A stretch of 64,000 nt of DNA from Nocardioides sp. cx-173. GTDB lineage: Bacteria; Actinomycetota; Actinomycetes; Propionibacteriales; Nocardioidaceae. The notes under the pieces were generated by a model. That model was not told the origin of the DNA, ran no database searches, and saw only the letters and a program-made list of their open reading frames with translations. Of this stretch, positions 27,808 through 36,505 are shown piece by piece. Each line of letters starts with the position of its first letter. Position 1 is the stretch's first letter. The translations under genes were made by a program, and so were the position numbers. Location: the NCBI RefSeq assembly GCF_021117365.1, contig NZ_CP088262.1, positions 3,598,501 through 3,662,500 on the forward strand, read 5' to 3'.

Positions 27808-28830
27808 ATGACCAGCACCCAGACGACCAGCGCGCCCACCGACACCGGCCGCGAGATCACCTACTCCGAAGCCATCCGTGAGGCCATCGGTCAGGCCATG
27901 GAGGCCGACGAGCGGGTCTTCATGCTCGGTGAGGACATCGGCATCTACGGCGGCGCCTTCGGCGTCAGCGGCGACCTCTACCACCGCTTCGGCGCCGAGC
28001 GGATCCGGGACACCCCGATCTCCGAGCTCGGCATCGTCGGCGCGGCGGTCGGCGCGGCCTTGGCCGGGATGCGGCCCATCGTGGAGATCCAGTTCTCCGA
28101 CTTCACCAACCAGGCGATGGACCAGATCGTCAACCAGGCCGCCAAGATCCACTTCATGCTCGGTGGCGCCGCCACCGTGCCGATGGTACTGCGGGCCCCC
28201 CTGGGCTCCGGCACCGGCGCGGCCGCGCAGCACTCGCAGAGCCTCGAGGCGTGGTTCGCGCACGTGCCGGGCCTCAAGGTCGTCATGCCGTCCTCGGCGG
28301 CGGACGCGAAGGGCCTGCTGCTGTCGGCCATCGACGACCCCAACCCGGTCATCGTCCTGGAGCACAAGCTCCTCTACCGCACCTCCGGTCCCGTCCCCGA
28401 GGAGGCCGTGCGCGTCCCCCTCGGGAAGACGAACGTCGTCCGCCGTGGCAGCGACCTCACCATCGTCGCCACCGGCGTCATGGTGTCGCGCTCGCTCGAG
28501 GCCGCCGGCATCCTCGCCGACGAGGGCGTCGACGTCTCCGTCATCGACCCCCGCACCCTGAGCCCTCTCGACGACGCGCCGATCCTCGAGGACGTCGGCC
28601 GCACGGGCCGGGTGCTGCTGGTCCAGGAGGCCCCGGGGCACGGCGGGTTCACGGCCGAGATCGCCGCGCGGATCACCGAGTCCCCCACCATCTACCGGCT
28701 GCTCGCACCGGTGAAGCGGCTCAGCGGCCTCAACGCGCCCATCCCCTACGCGCCTCAGCTCGAGACGGCCTCGGTCCCGCAGGTCGCCGACATCGTCGAC
28801 CAGGCGCTCACGATCATGAAGGAGTCGTGA
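27808..28830 (+). CDS. Thiamine-dependent 2-oxoacid/acetoin dehydrogenase E1, beta subunit
   Basis: A 340-residue transketolase-like beta subunit. Characteristic segments are [58 protein letters not shown] and [20 protein letters not shown] at the N-terminal domain, with the C-terminal transketolase domain from [20 protein letters not shown] to the end ([20 protein letters not shown]). It pairs with the alpha subunit to decarboxylate the 2-oxo substrate and transfer the acyl group to lipoyl-E2. It lies 24 bases after E1alpha and its stop overlaps the E2 start (TGATG). Confidence 0.92.
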   Translation: MTSTQTTSAPTDTGREITYSEAIREAIGQAMEADERVFMLGEDIGIYGGAFGVSGDLYHRFGAERIRDTPISELGIVGAAVGAALAGMRPIVEIQFSDFTNQAMDQIVNQAAKIHFMLGGAATVPMVLRAPLGSGTGAAAQHSQSLEAWFAHVPGLKVVMPSSAADAKGLLLSAIDDPNPVIVLEHKLLYRTSGPVPEEAVRVPLGKTNVVRRGSDLTIVATGVMVSRSLEAAGILADEGVDVSVIDPRTLSPLDDAPILEDVGRTGRVLLVQEAPGHGGFTAEIAARITESPTIYRLLAPVKRLSGLNAPIPYAPQLETASVPQVADIVDQALTIMKES

Positions 28831-30125
28831 TGACGCGCCTCGCCATCAGGATGCCCAAGATGTCCATGACGATGACCGAGGGCGAGGTCTCGGAGTGGAT
28901 GGTCGAGGTCGGCGCCGAGGTCGCCGAGGGCGACGTCGTCTGTGAGGTCATGACCGACAAGGTCGACATGGAGGTCGAGAGCACCGTCAGCGGGCGCCTG
29001 GTCGAGATCGTGGTCGCCTCCGGCGTCGCGAACGTCGGCGACCCGATCGGGTGGGTCGAGGGCGAGGACACCGGCGGCGGATTCGGCGACCTGCTGATGG
29101 CGCCGGAGCCCGACGCCGCGGCCGTCGAGACCACCACGGAGGACGTGCCCGCCACCGAGGCTCCTCGCACCGTGCTGGAGACCGAGGACGCCCCCGCACC
29201 CGACCCGGCTGCGGCGCCCGCAGCGCCCGATCCGGCCCCGTCCGGACCGCCCGCGGCCGTCCCCCGCGCCCGCGGCCTCGCCGCCGAGCGCGGCATCGAC
29301 CTGGCCGACGTGGTCGGCAGCGGCCCGGACGGGCTGATCCGCGTCGCCGACGTGGAGGCGCTGGCCCAGCCCGTCGCTGCCCCGCCGGCGCCGCCGGCGG
29401 CCGCACCGCCGGCCGCACCGCCGACCGCGGCACCGGCCACACCGGCCACGCCGGCCACACCGGCCAGGGCGGCTCAGCCGCAGGCCCGCCCCGCCGGTGA
29501 CCGCAAGACAGCCATCCGCGGTGCCGTCGCCCGCAAGATGACGCCCAGCGCCGCGATCCCGCAGTTCACGGTCTGGCGCACGATCGAGCTCGACGCCGTC
29601 GACGGGCTGCGCCAGGGGGTCTCCTGGACCACCGTGCTGCTGCGGGCGTACGCCGCGGCCCTGCGCGAGGTGCCGGACCTGCTGTGCCGCTGGGAGGACG
29701 ACCGCGCCACGGAGAGCGGGCCGCCGAGCATCGCGCTCGCCGTGGCGACCGACCGCGGGCTGCTGGTGCCGACGTTCCTGGAGCCCGACCTCGGCAGCGC
29801 GGCGGACCTCGACGCCGAGATCCGCACCGTGGTCCGCTCCGCGCACGCCGGCAAGCTGGACCCGGCCTACATGGGCGTCGCCAACGGCTCGCTGTCCAAC
29901 CTGGGCGGTCTCGGCGTCGACCGCTTCCAGGCGCTGCTGACCCCGCCCCAGGCCAGCGTGCTGTCCCTCGGCAGCATCCGGCAGCGGCCGGTCGCGGTCC
30001 CCGGCGGCGTCGGCCTCGCCCTCACCGTGGAGGCCGGCCTGACCGTCGACCACCGGGTGGCCGACGGCGCCCACGCGGCGGAGCTCCTGCAGCGCCTCGC
30101 CGCGCGGCTGAGCGGGGCCCTCTAG
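28830..30125 (+). CDS. Dihydrolipoamide acyltransferase (E2)
   Basis: A 431-residue E2 component. One lipoyl domain occupies about residues 1-78, with the lipoyl-lysine in VMTDKVDMEVES; then an Ala/Pro/Glu linker, a peripheral subunit-binding domain (PRARGLAAERGIDLADVVGS), a second Ala/Pro linker, and a catalytic domain ending with the active-site VDHRVADGAHAAELLQRL. The catalytic DHRxxDG has Ala instead of the common Asp before the last residue pair (DHRVADG), within normal variation. It should pass acyl groups from the E1 subunits to CoA; an E3 must come from elsewhere. The upstream frame before 28830 is an artefact of E1beta. Confidence 0.9.
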   Translation: MTRLAIRMPKMSMTMTEGEVSEWMVEVGAEVAEGDVVCEVMTDKVDMEVESTVSGRLVEIVVASGVANVGDPIGWVEGEDTGGGFGDLLMAPEPDAAAVETTTEDVPATEAPRTVLETEDAPAPDPAAAPAAPDPAPSGPPAAVPRARGLAAERGIDLADVVGSGPDGLIRVADVEALAQPVAAPPAPPAAAPPAAPPTAAPATPATPATPARAAQPQARPAGDRKTAIRGAVARKMTPSAAIPQFTVWRTIELDAVDGLRQGVSWTTVLLRAYAAALREVPDLLCRWEDDRATESGPPSIALAVATDRGLLVPTFLEPDLGSAADLDAEIRTVVRSAHAGKLDPAYMGVANGSLSNLGGLGVDRFQALLTPPQASVLSLGSIRQRPVAVPGGVGLALTVEAGLTVDHRVADGAHAAELLQRLAARLSGAL

Positions 30126-30148
30126 CCCCACCGCTCACGCACCGCGCC

Positions 30149-30180
30149 GGCGCCGCGGGACCTGCGGGTCCCGCGGCGCC
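30149..30180 (+). terminator. Strong GC hairpin after the E2 gene
   Basis: A perfect 14-base stem, GGCGCCGCGGGACC (30149-30162) with its complement (30167-30180) and a 4-base loop, begins 24 bases after the E2 stop. No T run follows, as is common in high-GC actinobacteria. It should separate the dehydrogenase operon from the galactitol PTS operon. Confidence 0.75.
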
Positions 30181-30213
30181 GACGTGCGCTCCCACCCGAA
30201 CCCGGTCAACCCC

Positions 30214-30274
30214 TTGACGTGACGCACGTTACAGGCGACAGTCCTGCCTACCAGATGTGATCACGAGATTCACA
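30214..30274 (+). promoter_or_regulatory. Predicted promoter and operator of the galactitol-type PTS operon
   Basis: TTGACG (30214-30219) and a weak GACAGT (30237-30242) at 17-base spacing form a candidate promoter. Directly downstream are CAGATGTGA (30252-30260) and TCACA (30270-30274), forming a TGTGA/TCACA dyad, then the ribosome-binding site AAAGG and the regulator start. The arrangement repeats that of the second regulator at 33559-33621, including the shared stretch CACAAAGGTGACGA, which suggests autoregulation by the SorC-type proteins. Confidence 0.45.
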
Positions 30275-30283
30275 AAGGTGACG

Positions 30284-31234
30284 ATGGCTGCCCCCCGAGA
30301 CCCCAGCACGCTCATGCGCGCCGCGTACCTCTACTACGTCGAGGACAAGTCGCAGGCGGCGATCGCCGAGGAGCTCGGCACCAGCCGGTCCAACGTGTCG
30401 CGGATGCTGGACGAGGCCAAGCGGCAGGGCATCGTCGAGATCCGGCTCAACGACCCCTCGGGCCGGCACCGCCAGCTCGAGGAGCAGCTGGCGACGCACT
30501 TCGGGCTCACCGAGGCACGGGTGGCCCCCCGGGGTGCACGCACCGGCGCCAGCGCCGAGGACCGGGTGGGGGGCCTGGCCGCGGGACTGCTCCTGGAGAG
30601 CCTCAAGGAGCCGATGACCGTGGCCCTGTCCTGGGGCAGCGCCCTGCAGTCGATGGTCTTCGCCGTCACGACCGACTCCGACCATGACGTGACGGTCGTG
30701 CAGCTCCTCGGCGGCGTCTCGGCGGTCAACAACGACATCAGCGGGCAGGAGCTGGTGCGCGAGCTCGCGGTGCGGCTGGGCGCGTCGTACCGCCTGCTCC
30801 ACGCCCCCGCGACGCTCGAGTCCGCCCAGGCCGCCCGGTCGCTGCTCGAGGAGTCGTCGGTGCGCGCGGCCCTCGCCCTGGCCCGCAGCGCGGACCTCGC
30901 CTTCGTCGGCGTCGGCGACCCCACCCACGGGTCGTCGGCGGCCGTGCTCGAGTCGCTGCGCCTCGACCAGGAGGAGAGCCGGGACTTCTGGGCGCGCGGC
31001 CCCGTGGGCGACCTCGCCGGTCGCTACGTCACGGCGAGCGGCGAGCCCGTCGGCGGCCCGGTCGAGGACCGGGTCGTCGGCGTCAGCCTGGCCGACCTCA
31101 ACCGCATCCCCGTGGTCTACGGCGTCGCGGTCGGCCGCTCCAAGACGACCGCCGTCCTGGGTGCCCTGCGGGGCCACCACGTCGACGGCCTGGTCGTCGA
31201 CGAGGCCCTCGCCCGCAGCCTGCTCAGCCACTGA
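30284..31234 (+). CDS. SorC/DeoR-type sugar-binding transcriptional regulator (galactitol-type operon)
   Basis: A 316-residue SorC-family regulator: an N-terminal helix-turn-helix (KSQAAIAEELGTSRSNVSRM) and a large sugar-phosphate binding domain of the NagB/RpiA type. The effector domain shows VALSWGSALQSMV, VVQLLGGVSAVNNDISGQEL and DLAFVGVGDPTHGSSA. Start: the ATG at 30284 aligns with the GTG start of its paralogue at 33634 (both begin with xxPRDP), so the GTG at 30257 was rejected. The effector is probably the phosphorylated PTS substrate. The paralogue shares the same helix-turn-helix sequence TSRSNVSRM, so both may recognise related operators. Confidence 0.88.
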   Translation: MAAPRDPSTLMRAAYLYYVEDKSQAAIAEELGTSRSNVSRMLDEAKRQGIVEIRLNDPSGRHRQLEEQLATHFGLTEARVAPRGARTGASAEDRVGGLAAGLLLESLKEPMTVALSWGSALQSMVFAVTTDSDHDVTVVQLLGGVSAVNNDISGQELVRELAVRLGASYRLLHAPATLESAQAARSLLEESSVRAALALARSADLAFVGVGDPTHGSSAAVLESLRLDQEESRDFWARGPVGDLAGRYVTASGEPVGGPVEDRVVGVSLADLNRIPVVYGVAVGRSKTTAVLGALRGHHVDGLVVDEALARSLLSH

Positions 31235-31265
31235 CCCGCACGCCCCCCACCGAAGGAGCACCACC

Positions 31266-31541
31266 GTGAAGAAGGTCCTCGTCATCTGCGGCACCGGCGT
31301 CGCCACGTCGACCATGGTCGCCAGCAGCATCAAGGAGCACTGTGCCGCGCAGGGCATCGACGTGCAGGTCACCCAGGGCAAGGTCATGGACCTGCTCGGC
31401 TCCACCCCCGACGTCGACGTCATCGTCGCCACGACCGCGGTCCCCGACGGCATCACCGTCCCGGTCGTCCCCGGTCTGCCGTTCCTGACCGGGATGGGCA
31501 GGGACCAGGCCCTGGCCGACGTCGTCTCCCACCTGCAGTGA
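31266..31541 (+). CDS. gatB: PTS IIB component, galactitol type
   Basis: A 91-residue PTS EIIB of the lactose/galactitol-like fold. The phosphocysteine is Cys9 in the P-loop VICGTGVATSTM. It accepts phosphate from IIA and hands it to the sugar entering through IIC. The GTG at 31266 follows a GAAGGAG site; the upstream frame belongs to the regulator. The gene lies between the regulator and the IIC gene, in the classical order for a Gat-type transporter. The substrate could be galactitol or another polyol/pentitol. Confidence 0.88.
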   Translation: MKKVLVICGTGVATSTMVASSIKEHCAAQGIDVQVTQGKVMDLLGSTPDVDVIVATTAVPDGITVPVVPGLPFLTGMGRDQALADVVSHLQ

Positions 31542-31610
31542 CCGGACCCCCCCTCCCCCGCCCGCGCTCCGCACCGACCCCGCCGCCCCGACCTCACAGA
31601 AGGTGATCCC

Positions 31611-33005
31611 ATGGAAGCCGTCAGCGCCTACATCAACGACCTCGGAGCCGCGGTCGTGCTCCCGGTCCTCATCGCGGTCTTCGCGATGGCCCTCGGGCAG
31701 AACTTCTCCCGCTCGGTCCGCTCCGGCGTGCTCATCGGGGTCGGCTTCGTCGGCATCAACCTGGTCATCGGCCTGCTCGGCAACTCGATCAGCCCGGTCG
31801 CGCAGGCCCTGGCCGGCCGCCTCAACGTGGACCTCGACATCATCGACGTCGGCTGGCCCTCCAGCGCCGCGATCGCGTTCGGCTCCCAGGTGGGCGCGGT
31901 GATCATCCCCTTCTGCCTGGCGCTCAACGTCGTCCTGCTGCTCTGCGGGCTGACCCGCACCTTCGACATCGACCTGTGGAACTACTGGCACTTCGCGCTG
32001 GGCGGCGCACTCGTCGCCGTCGTCATGGACAGCTTCTGGTGGGGCCTGTTCGCCGCCGGCGTCGCCATGATCGCCGTCCTCGCCCTGGCCGACCTGGCCG
32101 CGCCGATGATCCAGAAGTACTTCGGCTTCCCCGACATCTCCTTCCCGCACGGCACCTCGGCGCCGTACGCCCTGCTGGCGATCCCGCTCAACCGGCTGAT
32201 GGACAAGATCCCCGGCCTCAACAAGATCGAGGCCGACCCGGTCGCGATCCAGCGGCGCTTCGGCATCTTCGGCGAGACCCTCTTCGTGGGCCTGGTCATC
32301 GGGCTGCTGCTGGGCATCGCCGGCTTCGGGTTCGACGACCCCCGCGAGGACTCGATCGGCATCCTGACGCTCGGCATCACCGTGGCCGCGGTGATGGTCA
32401 TCCTGCCGCGCATGGTCGCCATCCTGATGGAGGGTCTCGTGCCCGTCTCGGAGGCCGCGCGCGACTTCATGGCCAAGCGCTTCCCGGGCCGCAAGTACTA
32501 CATCGGCCTCGACTCCGCCATCGCCGTCGGCCAGCCCGCCGTGATCGCCACCTCGCTCATCCTGGTGCCCGTCACCCTGCTCGTCGCCATCGCACTGGCT
32601 CCCTTGGGCAACCGGGTGCTGCCGCTGGTCGACCTGGCCACGATCCCGTTCATCGTGGCGGTCATGGTGCCGATCTTCCGCGGCAACATCGTGCGCTCGG
32701 TCATCGGTGGCGCGATCGCCATCGGTGGCGGGCTGTTCATCGCCACGGCCCTCGCACCCACCTTCACCTCGGTGGCCCTGGCCTCGGGCTTCGAGAACTC
32801 CACCGGCTCCAACACCATCTCCTCCCTCGTCGACGGCGCCAACCCCCTCACGGGGGCCCTGGTCGCCTTGAGCGAGCTCGGCCCCGTCGGTCCCGTGGCC
32901 GGCCTCGTGATCGCGCTGGCCTTCGCGCTGTTCGTGCGCCGGATCGTCCTCAAGCGCGACGAGGCCGAGGCCCAGGCGCAGAGCGCCGCTCCGGTGGGCC
33001 CGTGA
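31611..33005 (+). CDS. gatC: PTS IIC component, galactitol type
   Basis: A 464-residue polytopic membrane protein of the EIIC-Gat family. It starts with a periplasmic/first-helix block MEAVSAYINDLGAAVVLPV, and contains the motif FSRSVRSGVLIGVGFVGINL, the loop region FPDISFPHGTSAPYALLAIP, and a second half with FENSTGSNTISSLVDGANPL, a conserved substrate-region segment. It would translocate the polyol while it is phosphorylated by IIB. The IIA gene begins inside its stop codon (GTGA overlap). Confidence 0.9.
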   Translation: MEAVSAYINDLGAAVVLPVLIAVFAMALGQNFSRSVRSGVLIGVGFVGINLVIGLLGNSISPVAQALAGRLNVDLDIIDVGWPSSAAIAFGSQVGAVIIPFCLALNVVLLLCGLTRTFDIDLWNYWHFALGGALVAVVMDSFWWGLFAAGVAMIAVLALADLAAPMIQKYFGFPDISFPHGTSAPYALLAIPLNRLMDKIPGLNKIEADPVAIQRRFGIFGETLFVGLVIGLLLGIAGFGFDDPREDSIGILTLGITVAAVMVILPRMVAILMEGLVPVSEAARDFMAKRFPGRKYYIGLDSAIAVGQPAVIATSLILVPVTLLVAIALAPLGNRVLPLVDLATIPFIVAVMVPIFRGNIVRSVIGGAIAIGGGLFIATALAPTFTSVALASGFENSTGSNTISSLVDGANPLTGALVALSELGPVGPVAGLVIALAFALFVRRIVLKRDEAEAQAQSAAPVGP

Positions 33006-33484
33006 CCGACGCCCCCCAGCCGGTCCTCGAGGCGTCGCTCTGCTTCGTGGGGTCCTCCGCCGCCGGCATCCGCGACGCCAGCTCGGCGCTGCGGCTGCTG
33101 GGGCGGGCGGCCACCGAGCAGGGCTTCGCCGCCCCGACGTACGTCGACGCCCTGCTGGCACGGGAGGCGGCGTACCCGACCGGCCTGCCGCTGCCCGTGC
33201 CGGTGGCCATCCCGCACGCGGACGCGACCCACGTGCGGGTCCCGGCCCTCGCGGCGCTGGTGCCGCCCGCACCGCTCACGTTCGGCGAGATGGGCAGCAG
33301 GGACCGCACGGTCCAGGCGGAGCTGGTGCTGCTTCTGCTGGTCGACGACCCCGGGCAGCAGGTCGGCCTGCTGGGCCGGCTGATCACGGCGCTGCAGCGC
33401 CCGGACCTGCGCGAGCGCCTGCTGGCGGACCTCGACACCCCAGCGGCGCTGGCCGCACGCTTCGCGACGCTGCTGGAGTCGTGA
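33002..33484 (+). CDS. gatA: PTS IIA component, fructose/galactitol type
   Basis: A 160-residue EIIA of the mannitol-fructose-galactitol group (PTS_EIIA_2). The phosphorylated histidine is His72 in VPVAIPHADATHVRVP, which matches the family motif GxAxPHA. It receives phosphate from HPr. The GTG start at 33002 overlaps the IIC stop by 4 bases. The order regulator-IIB-IIC-IIA makes this a self-contained transporter without its own catabolic enzyme; the catabolic steps may be supplied by the neighbouring operons or elsewhere in the genome. Confidence 0.88.
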   Translation: MTDAPQPVLEASLCFVGSSAAGIRDASSALRLLGRAATEQGFAAPTYVDALLAREAAYPTGLPLPVPVAIPHADATHVRVPALAALVPPAPLTFGEMGSRDRTVQAELVLLLLVDDPGQQVGLLGRLITALQRPDLRERLLADLDTPAALAARFATLLES

Positions 33485-33545
33485 CGGCGCACGCACCGGC
33501 CGCACCCGAGCGCACGCCGTAAATCATCGCTCTGGCGGAATTAGA

Positions 33546-33557
33546 CCCCCTCGGGGG
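33546..33557 (+). terminator. Short C/G hairpin before the glucitol-type promoter
   Basis: CCCCC-TC-GGGGG just upstream of the -35 of the next operon. It may terminate transcripts from the galactitol operon, but the stem is only five bases with a tiny loop, so this is a weak call. Confidence 0.3.
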
Positions 33558-33558
33558 C

Positions 33559-33621
33559 TTGACGTGACCTGCTTCACACTCCTATACATGTCGTGACCAT
33601 ATGTGACGAACCATACGCACA
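33559..33621 (+). promoter_or_regulatory. Predicted promoter and operator of the glucitol-type PTS operon
   Basis: TTGACG (33559-33564) and TATACA (33583-33588), 18 bases apart, make the best sigma70-like promoter in the window. CATATGTGA (33598-33606) and GCACA (33617-33621) follow, near the expected transcription start and just before the AAAGG ribosome-binding site. The layout matches the galactitol-type regulator promoter and the E1alpha promoter, suggesting shared control by the SorC-type paralogues. Confidence 0.55.
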
Positions 33622-33633
33622 AAGGTGACGACC

Positions 33634-34632
33634 GTGCCGAATCCCCGCGACCCAGCGATGCTGCTGGCTGCCGCGCGCCTGTACTACCTGGCGGGCAAGT
33701 CGCAGGCGCAGGTCGCCGACGAGCTGGGCACGAGCCGGTCCAACGTGTCCCGCATGCTCTCGGAGGCGCTGAGCCAGGGCATCGTCGAGATCCGGATCAA
33801 CGACCCGGCGGGCCGCGTGCACGAGCTCGAGGACGAGCTGCAGCGGGCCTTCGGGCTGCGCGACGTCCGGGTGGCCTCCGCCAGCCTCGGCCCCGCCGCG
33901 CGGATCGAGGAGCAGATCGGCACCCAGGCGGCCCGGCTGCTGCTCGACAACCTCAAGGACTCGGTGCGGGTCGCGCTGTCGTGGGGCCACGCGCTGCAGT
34001 CGATGGTCTACGCCACGACCAGCGACCAGGAGTTCCACCGGCTCTCGCTGGTACAGCTGGTCGGCGGCCTGTCGTCGGTGCGCAACGAGATCAGCGGCCA
34101 GGAGCTGGTGCGTGAGCTCGCCGTCCGCCTGGGGGCGGAGTACCGCTTCCTGCACGCCCCCGCGACCCTCGAGACCCGAGCCTCGCGGGACGCGCTCACC
34201 CGCGAGCCCTCGATCGCGGAGGCGCTGGTCGAGGCGGGGCGCGCCGACATCGCGTTCGTCGGGATCGGCACGCCCTCGCACGGCTCGTCGTCGGCCATCT
34301 TGGACTCGCTGAGCCTCAGCGAGTCCGACCGTCGCGCGTTCTGGGACGCCGGGCCGGTCGGCGACGTCGCGGCCCGCTACTTCACCGCCGACGGGACTCC
34401 CGTGCGGGGCGCGGTCGACGACCGCATCCTCGGGCTCCCTCTGGAGGATCTCGTCGCCATCCCCCAGGTCGTCGGGGTGGCCTACGGGCGCGCGAAGACG
34501 CCCGGCGTCCTGGGCGCCCTGCGCGGGCACATCATCGACTCCCTCGTCTGCGACGAGACCCTCGCCCGCAGCATCCTCAGCGAGGTGCGCGGCGGGTCCG
34601 CCACCGGCTCTACCGACAGGAAGAACTCATGA
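33634..34632 (+). CDS. SorC/DeoR-type sugar-binding transcriptional regulator (glucitol-type operon)
   Basis: A 332-residue paralogue of the regulator at 30284. The helix-turn-helix (KSQAQVADELGTSRSNVSRM) is nearly identical; the effector domain shows VALSWGHALQSMVYATTS, LVQLVGGLSSVRNEISGQEL and DIAFVGIGTPSHGSSSA, with diverged ligand loops. The GTG at 33634 sits 8 bases after AAAGG; the GTG at 33625 is too close to that site. It overlaps gutM by 4 bases, so it is the first gene of the glucitol-type operon and is likely autoregulated. Confidence 0.88.
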   Translation: MPNPRDPAMLLAAARLYYLAGKSQAQVADELGTSRSNVSRMLSEALSQGIVEIRINDPAGRVHELEDELQRAFGLRDVRVASASLGPAARIEEQIGTQAARLLLDNLKDSVRVALSWGHALQSMVYATTSDQEFHRLSLVQLVGGLSSVRNEISGQELVRELAVRLGAEYRFLHAPATLETRASRDALTREPSIAEALVEAGRADIAFVGIGTPSHGSSSAILDSLSLSESDRRAFWDAGPVGDVAARYFTADGTPVRGAVDDRILGLPLEDLVAIPQVVGVAYGRAKTPGVLGALRGHIIDSLVCDETLARSILSEVRGGSATGSTDRKNS

Positions 34633-35033
34633 CCTCCACCGCTCTCTGGCTGTTCGTGGCCGTCGTCGCCGGCTGGCTGGTCCAGCTCTACTTCACCTAC
34701 CAGCAGTCCATGGCGTTCAACCGGCGCGTGCGCGAGCTGCGCAAGTCGGGCACCGTCACCGTCGGCGTCGCCGGCAAGCGCTACCGCGGCGGACGGGCGT
34801 TCGTCGCCCTCGCCGTCGACGACCACCAGATCGTGCGCGACGCCATCTCGCTGCGCGGCTTCACCACCTTCGCCCGCGCCCGACCGGCGCCGGCGCTCTT
34901 CGACGTCAAGGTCAGCCACATCCTGGGCGACCGCGACTTCCCCCAGCTCACCCGTCAGGAGCGCGAGGCCGCACGCACGGCCGTCTCGCTGCTGCGCCAA
35001 GGGGTGGACACGATCGACCGGGCGCCCGTGTAG
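34629..35033 (+). CDS. gutM: GutM-like protein (glucitol operon activator family)
   Basis: A 134-residue protein with one N-terminal membrane helix (residues 5-24) and the conserved GutM block YQQSMAFNRRVRELRKSG, then a small cytoplasmic domain. E. coli GutM was described as an activator of the glucitol operon; the membrane helix seen here suggests it may act at the membrane, perhaps with the PTS proteins. The ATG at 34629 overlaps the regulator stop (ATGA). A 147-base gap with a 9-base inverted repeat separates it from the IIC gene. Confidence 0.85.
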   Translation: MTSTALWLFVAVVAGWLVQLYFTYQQSMAFNRRVRELRKSGTVTVGVAGKRYRGGRAFVALAVDDHQIVRDAISLRGFTTFARARPAPALFDVKVSHILGDRDFPQLTRQEREAARTAVSLLRQGVDTIDRAPV

Positions 35034-35038
35034 CAGCA

Positions 35039-35082
35039 CACCGCTCGCCGATCCGGGGTGGAGCCCAGACAGACGAGCGGTG
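35039..35082 (+). repeat. Inverted repeat between gutM and srlA
   Basis: CACCGCTCG (35039-35047) and its exact complement (35074-35082), separated by 26 bases, lie just after the gutM stop. In RNA this could be a processing site or partial terminator that sets the ratio of regulator/GutM to the transporter subunits. There is no clear promoter between it and srlA. Confidence 0.4.
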
Positions 35083-35180
35083 CAGAAAATCGAGCGGGTC
35101 CGCCCGTGGAACAACCATCGATGCCAGGCAAGCATCACCGATCAGGCCTTCACGTGAGGGTCGACTCGACAGGAGCAATC

Positions 35181-35801
35181 ATGCCATTCACCCATCTGGC
35201 GGCGAACCTCTCCGCCGCCGAGACCACGGTCGACGAACCGGGGGGTGTGTTCGGCGCCCTCGCCGACGCCGCCGACTGGTTCATCGGCCTCTTCGAAGCC
35301 GGCGGCGAGGTGTTCCTCGGGCTCGTCACCGGCATCATCCCCACCCTGATCGTGCTGCTCACCGCGGTCAACGCGCTGATCCGCTGGATCGGGCCGGAGC
35401 GGATCGACAAGCTCGGCGAGTACGCCGCGCGGCCGGGCATCCAGTGGTACCCCGTGCGGTACCTGCTCTTCCCCGTCGTGTCGGTCTTCTTCCTGACCAA
35501 CCCGATGGCCTACACGATGGGGCGGTTCCTGCCGGAGCGCTACAAGCCGGCGTTCTACGACTCGGCCGTGAGCTTCGTGCACCCGATCACCGGGCTCTTC
35601 CCGCACGCCAACGCGGGTGAGCTGTTCGTGTACTTCGGGATCGCGGCCGGCATCACCCAGCTCGGCCTGGGCACCAGCGACCTGGCCGTGCGCTACCTGC
35701 TCGTGGGCATGCTCGTGATCCTGATCCGCGGCATCGTCACCGAGATCATCACGGCGCGCATGCTGGCCCGTCGCACGACCACCGAGGAGGTCGCAGCATG
35801 A
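35181..35801 (+). CDS. srlA: PTS IIC component, glucitol/sorbitol type
   Basis: A 206-residue membrane subunit equivalent to E. coli SrlA (IIC of the glucitol permease). Family blocks are [20 protein letters not shown], the segment from IQWYPVRY through [20 protein letters not shown], and [20 protein letters not shown]. The ATG at 35181 has AGGAG 5 bases upstream; the open frame from 35058 is not family-like. It works with the two separately encoded IIBC halves downstream and with SrlB. The next gene starts inside its stop codon (ATGA). Confidence 0.92.
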   Translation: MPFTHLAANLSAAETTVDEPGGVFGALADAADWFIGLFEAGGEVFLGLVTGIIPTLIVLLTAVNALIRWIGPERIDKLGEYAARPGIQWYPVRYLLFPVVSVFFLTNPMAYTMGRFLPERYKPAFYDSAVSFVHPITGLFPHANAGELFVYFGIAAGITQLGLGTSDLAVRYLLVGMLVILIRGIVTEIITARMLARRTTTEEVAA

Positions 35802-36382
35802 CCACGACCACCACGAGCACCCCCGGTGGCGGGGGCATGAACGGCCTCAACAAGGCGCTCGTCGGCGTCGGCAAGTCCGTCGGCGGCATCGTCGGCGTCC
35901 TCTACCAGGCCGGCCGCGACACGATCGACACCGTCATCCGCAACATCCTGCCGTTCATGGCGTTCGTCGCCGTGCTGATCGGCATCATCAACGAGTCGGG
36001 ACTCGGCGACAAGCTGGCCCACCTCGTGGAGCCGCTCGCCGGCAACCTGATCGGGCTGCTCGCGATCAGCATCTTCTGCTCGATCCCGATCCTGTCCCCG
36101 GTGCTCGGCCCCGGCGCCGTCATCGCGCAGGTCGTCGGCGTCATCCTCGGCACCCGGATCGGCGAGGGCGACATCCCGCCCCAGTACGCGCTGCCGGCGC
36201 TGTTCGCGATCGACCCCCAGGTCGGCTGCGACTTCATCCCGGTCGGGCTCGCACTCGGGGAGGCAGAGGCGGAGACAGTCGAGGTCGGCGTGCCGGCCGT
36301 GCTGATCTCGCGGCTCATCACCGGTCCGCTGTCCGTGGTCATCGCCTACCTGGCGAGCTTCGGGCTCTACTCGACGGACTGA
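35798..36382 (+). CDS. srlE: PTS glucitol/sorbitol IIBC, membrane half only
   Basis: A 194-residue membrane protein equal to the C-terminal half of E. coli SrlE. Matching segments are [60 protein letters not shown] and [20 protein letters not shown]. The IIB half that precedes it in E. coli is encoded by a separate gene downstream (36506-36877), so the protein is split and the gene order of the halves is reversed. It is translationally coupled to srlA, but is separated from the IIB gene by 123 bases that include a 25-base C run. Confidence 0.9.
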   Translation: MTTTTTSTPGGGGMNGLNKALVGVGKSVGGIVGVLYQAGRDTIDTVIRNILPFMAFVAVLIGIINESGLGDKLAHLVEPLAGNLIGLLAISIFCSIPILSPVLGPGAVIAQVVGVILGTRIGEGDIPPQYALPALFAIDPQVGCDFIPVGLALGEAEAETVEVGVPAVLISRLITGPLSVVIAYLASFGLYSTD

Positions 36383-36406
36383 ACGACCCGCGCCGGGTGG
36401 GTGGAT

Positions 36407-36431
36407 CCCCCCCCCCCCCCCCCCCCCCCCC
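36407..36431 (+). repeat. Homopolymer run of 25 C residues
   Basis: An uninterrupted run of 25 C (25 G on the other strand) in the 123-base gap between the membrane and IIB halves of the split glucitol permease. No other homopolymer in the window comes close. The run lies after a possible GTG codon (36401) that is in frame with the IIB gene, so a length change of one or two bases would shift that extended frame. Such runs are prone to slippage during replication and also to sequencing/assembly error; the exact length is therefore uncertain. Confidence 0.9.
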
Positions 36432-36505
36432 GGCGCGACCCCTCCGGCCGATCTCCGGCCATCGCCAACGACGCCGACCTCGGGTCGGCAGCTAGGAGCA
36501 CCACC

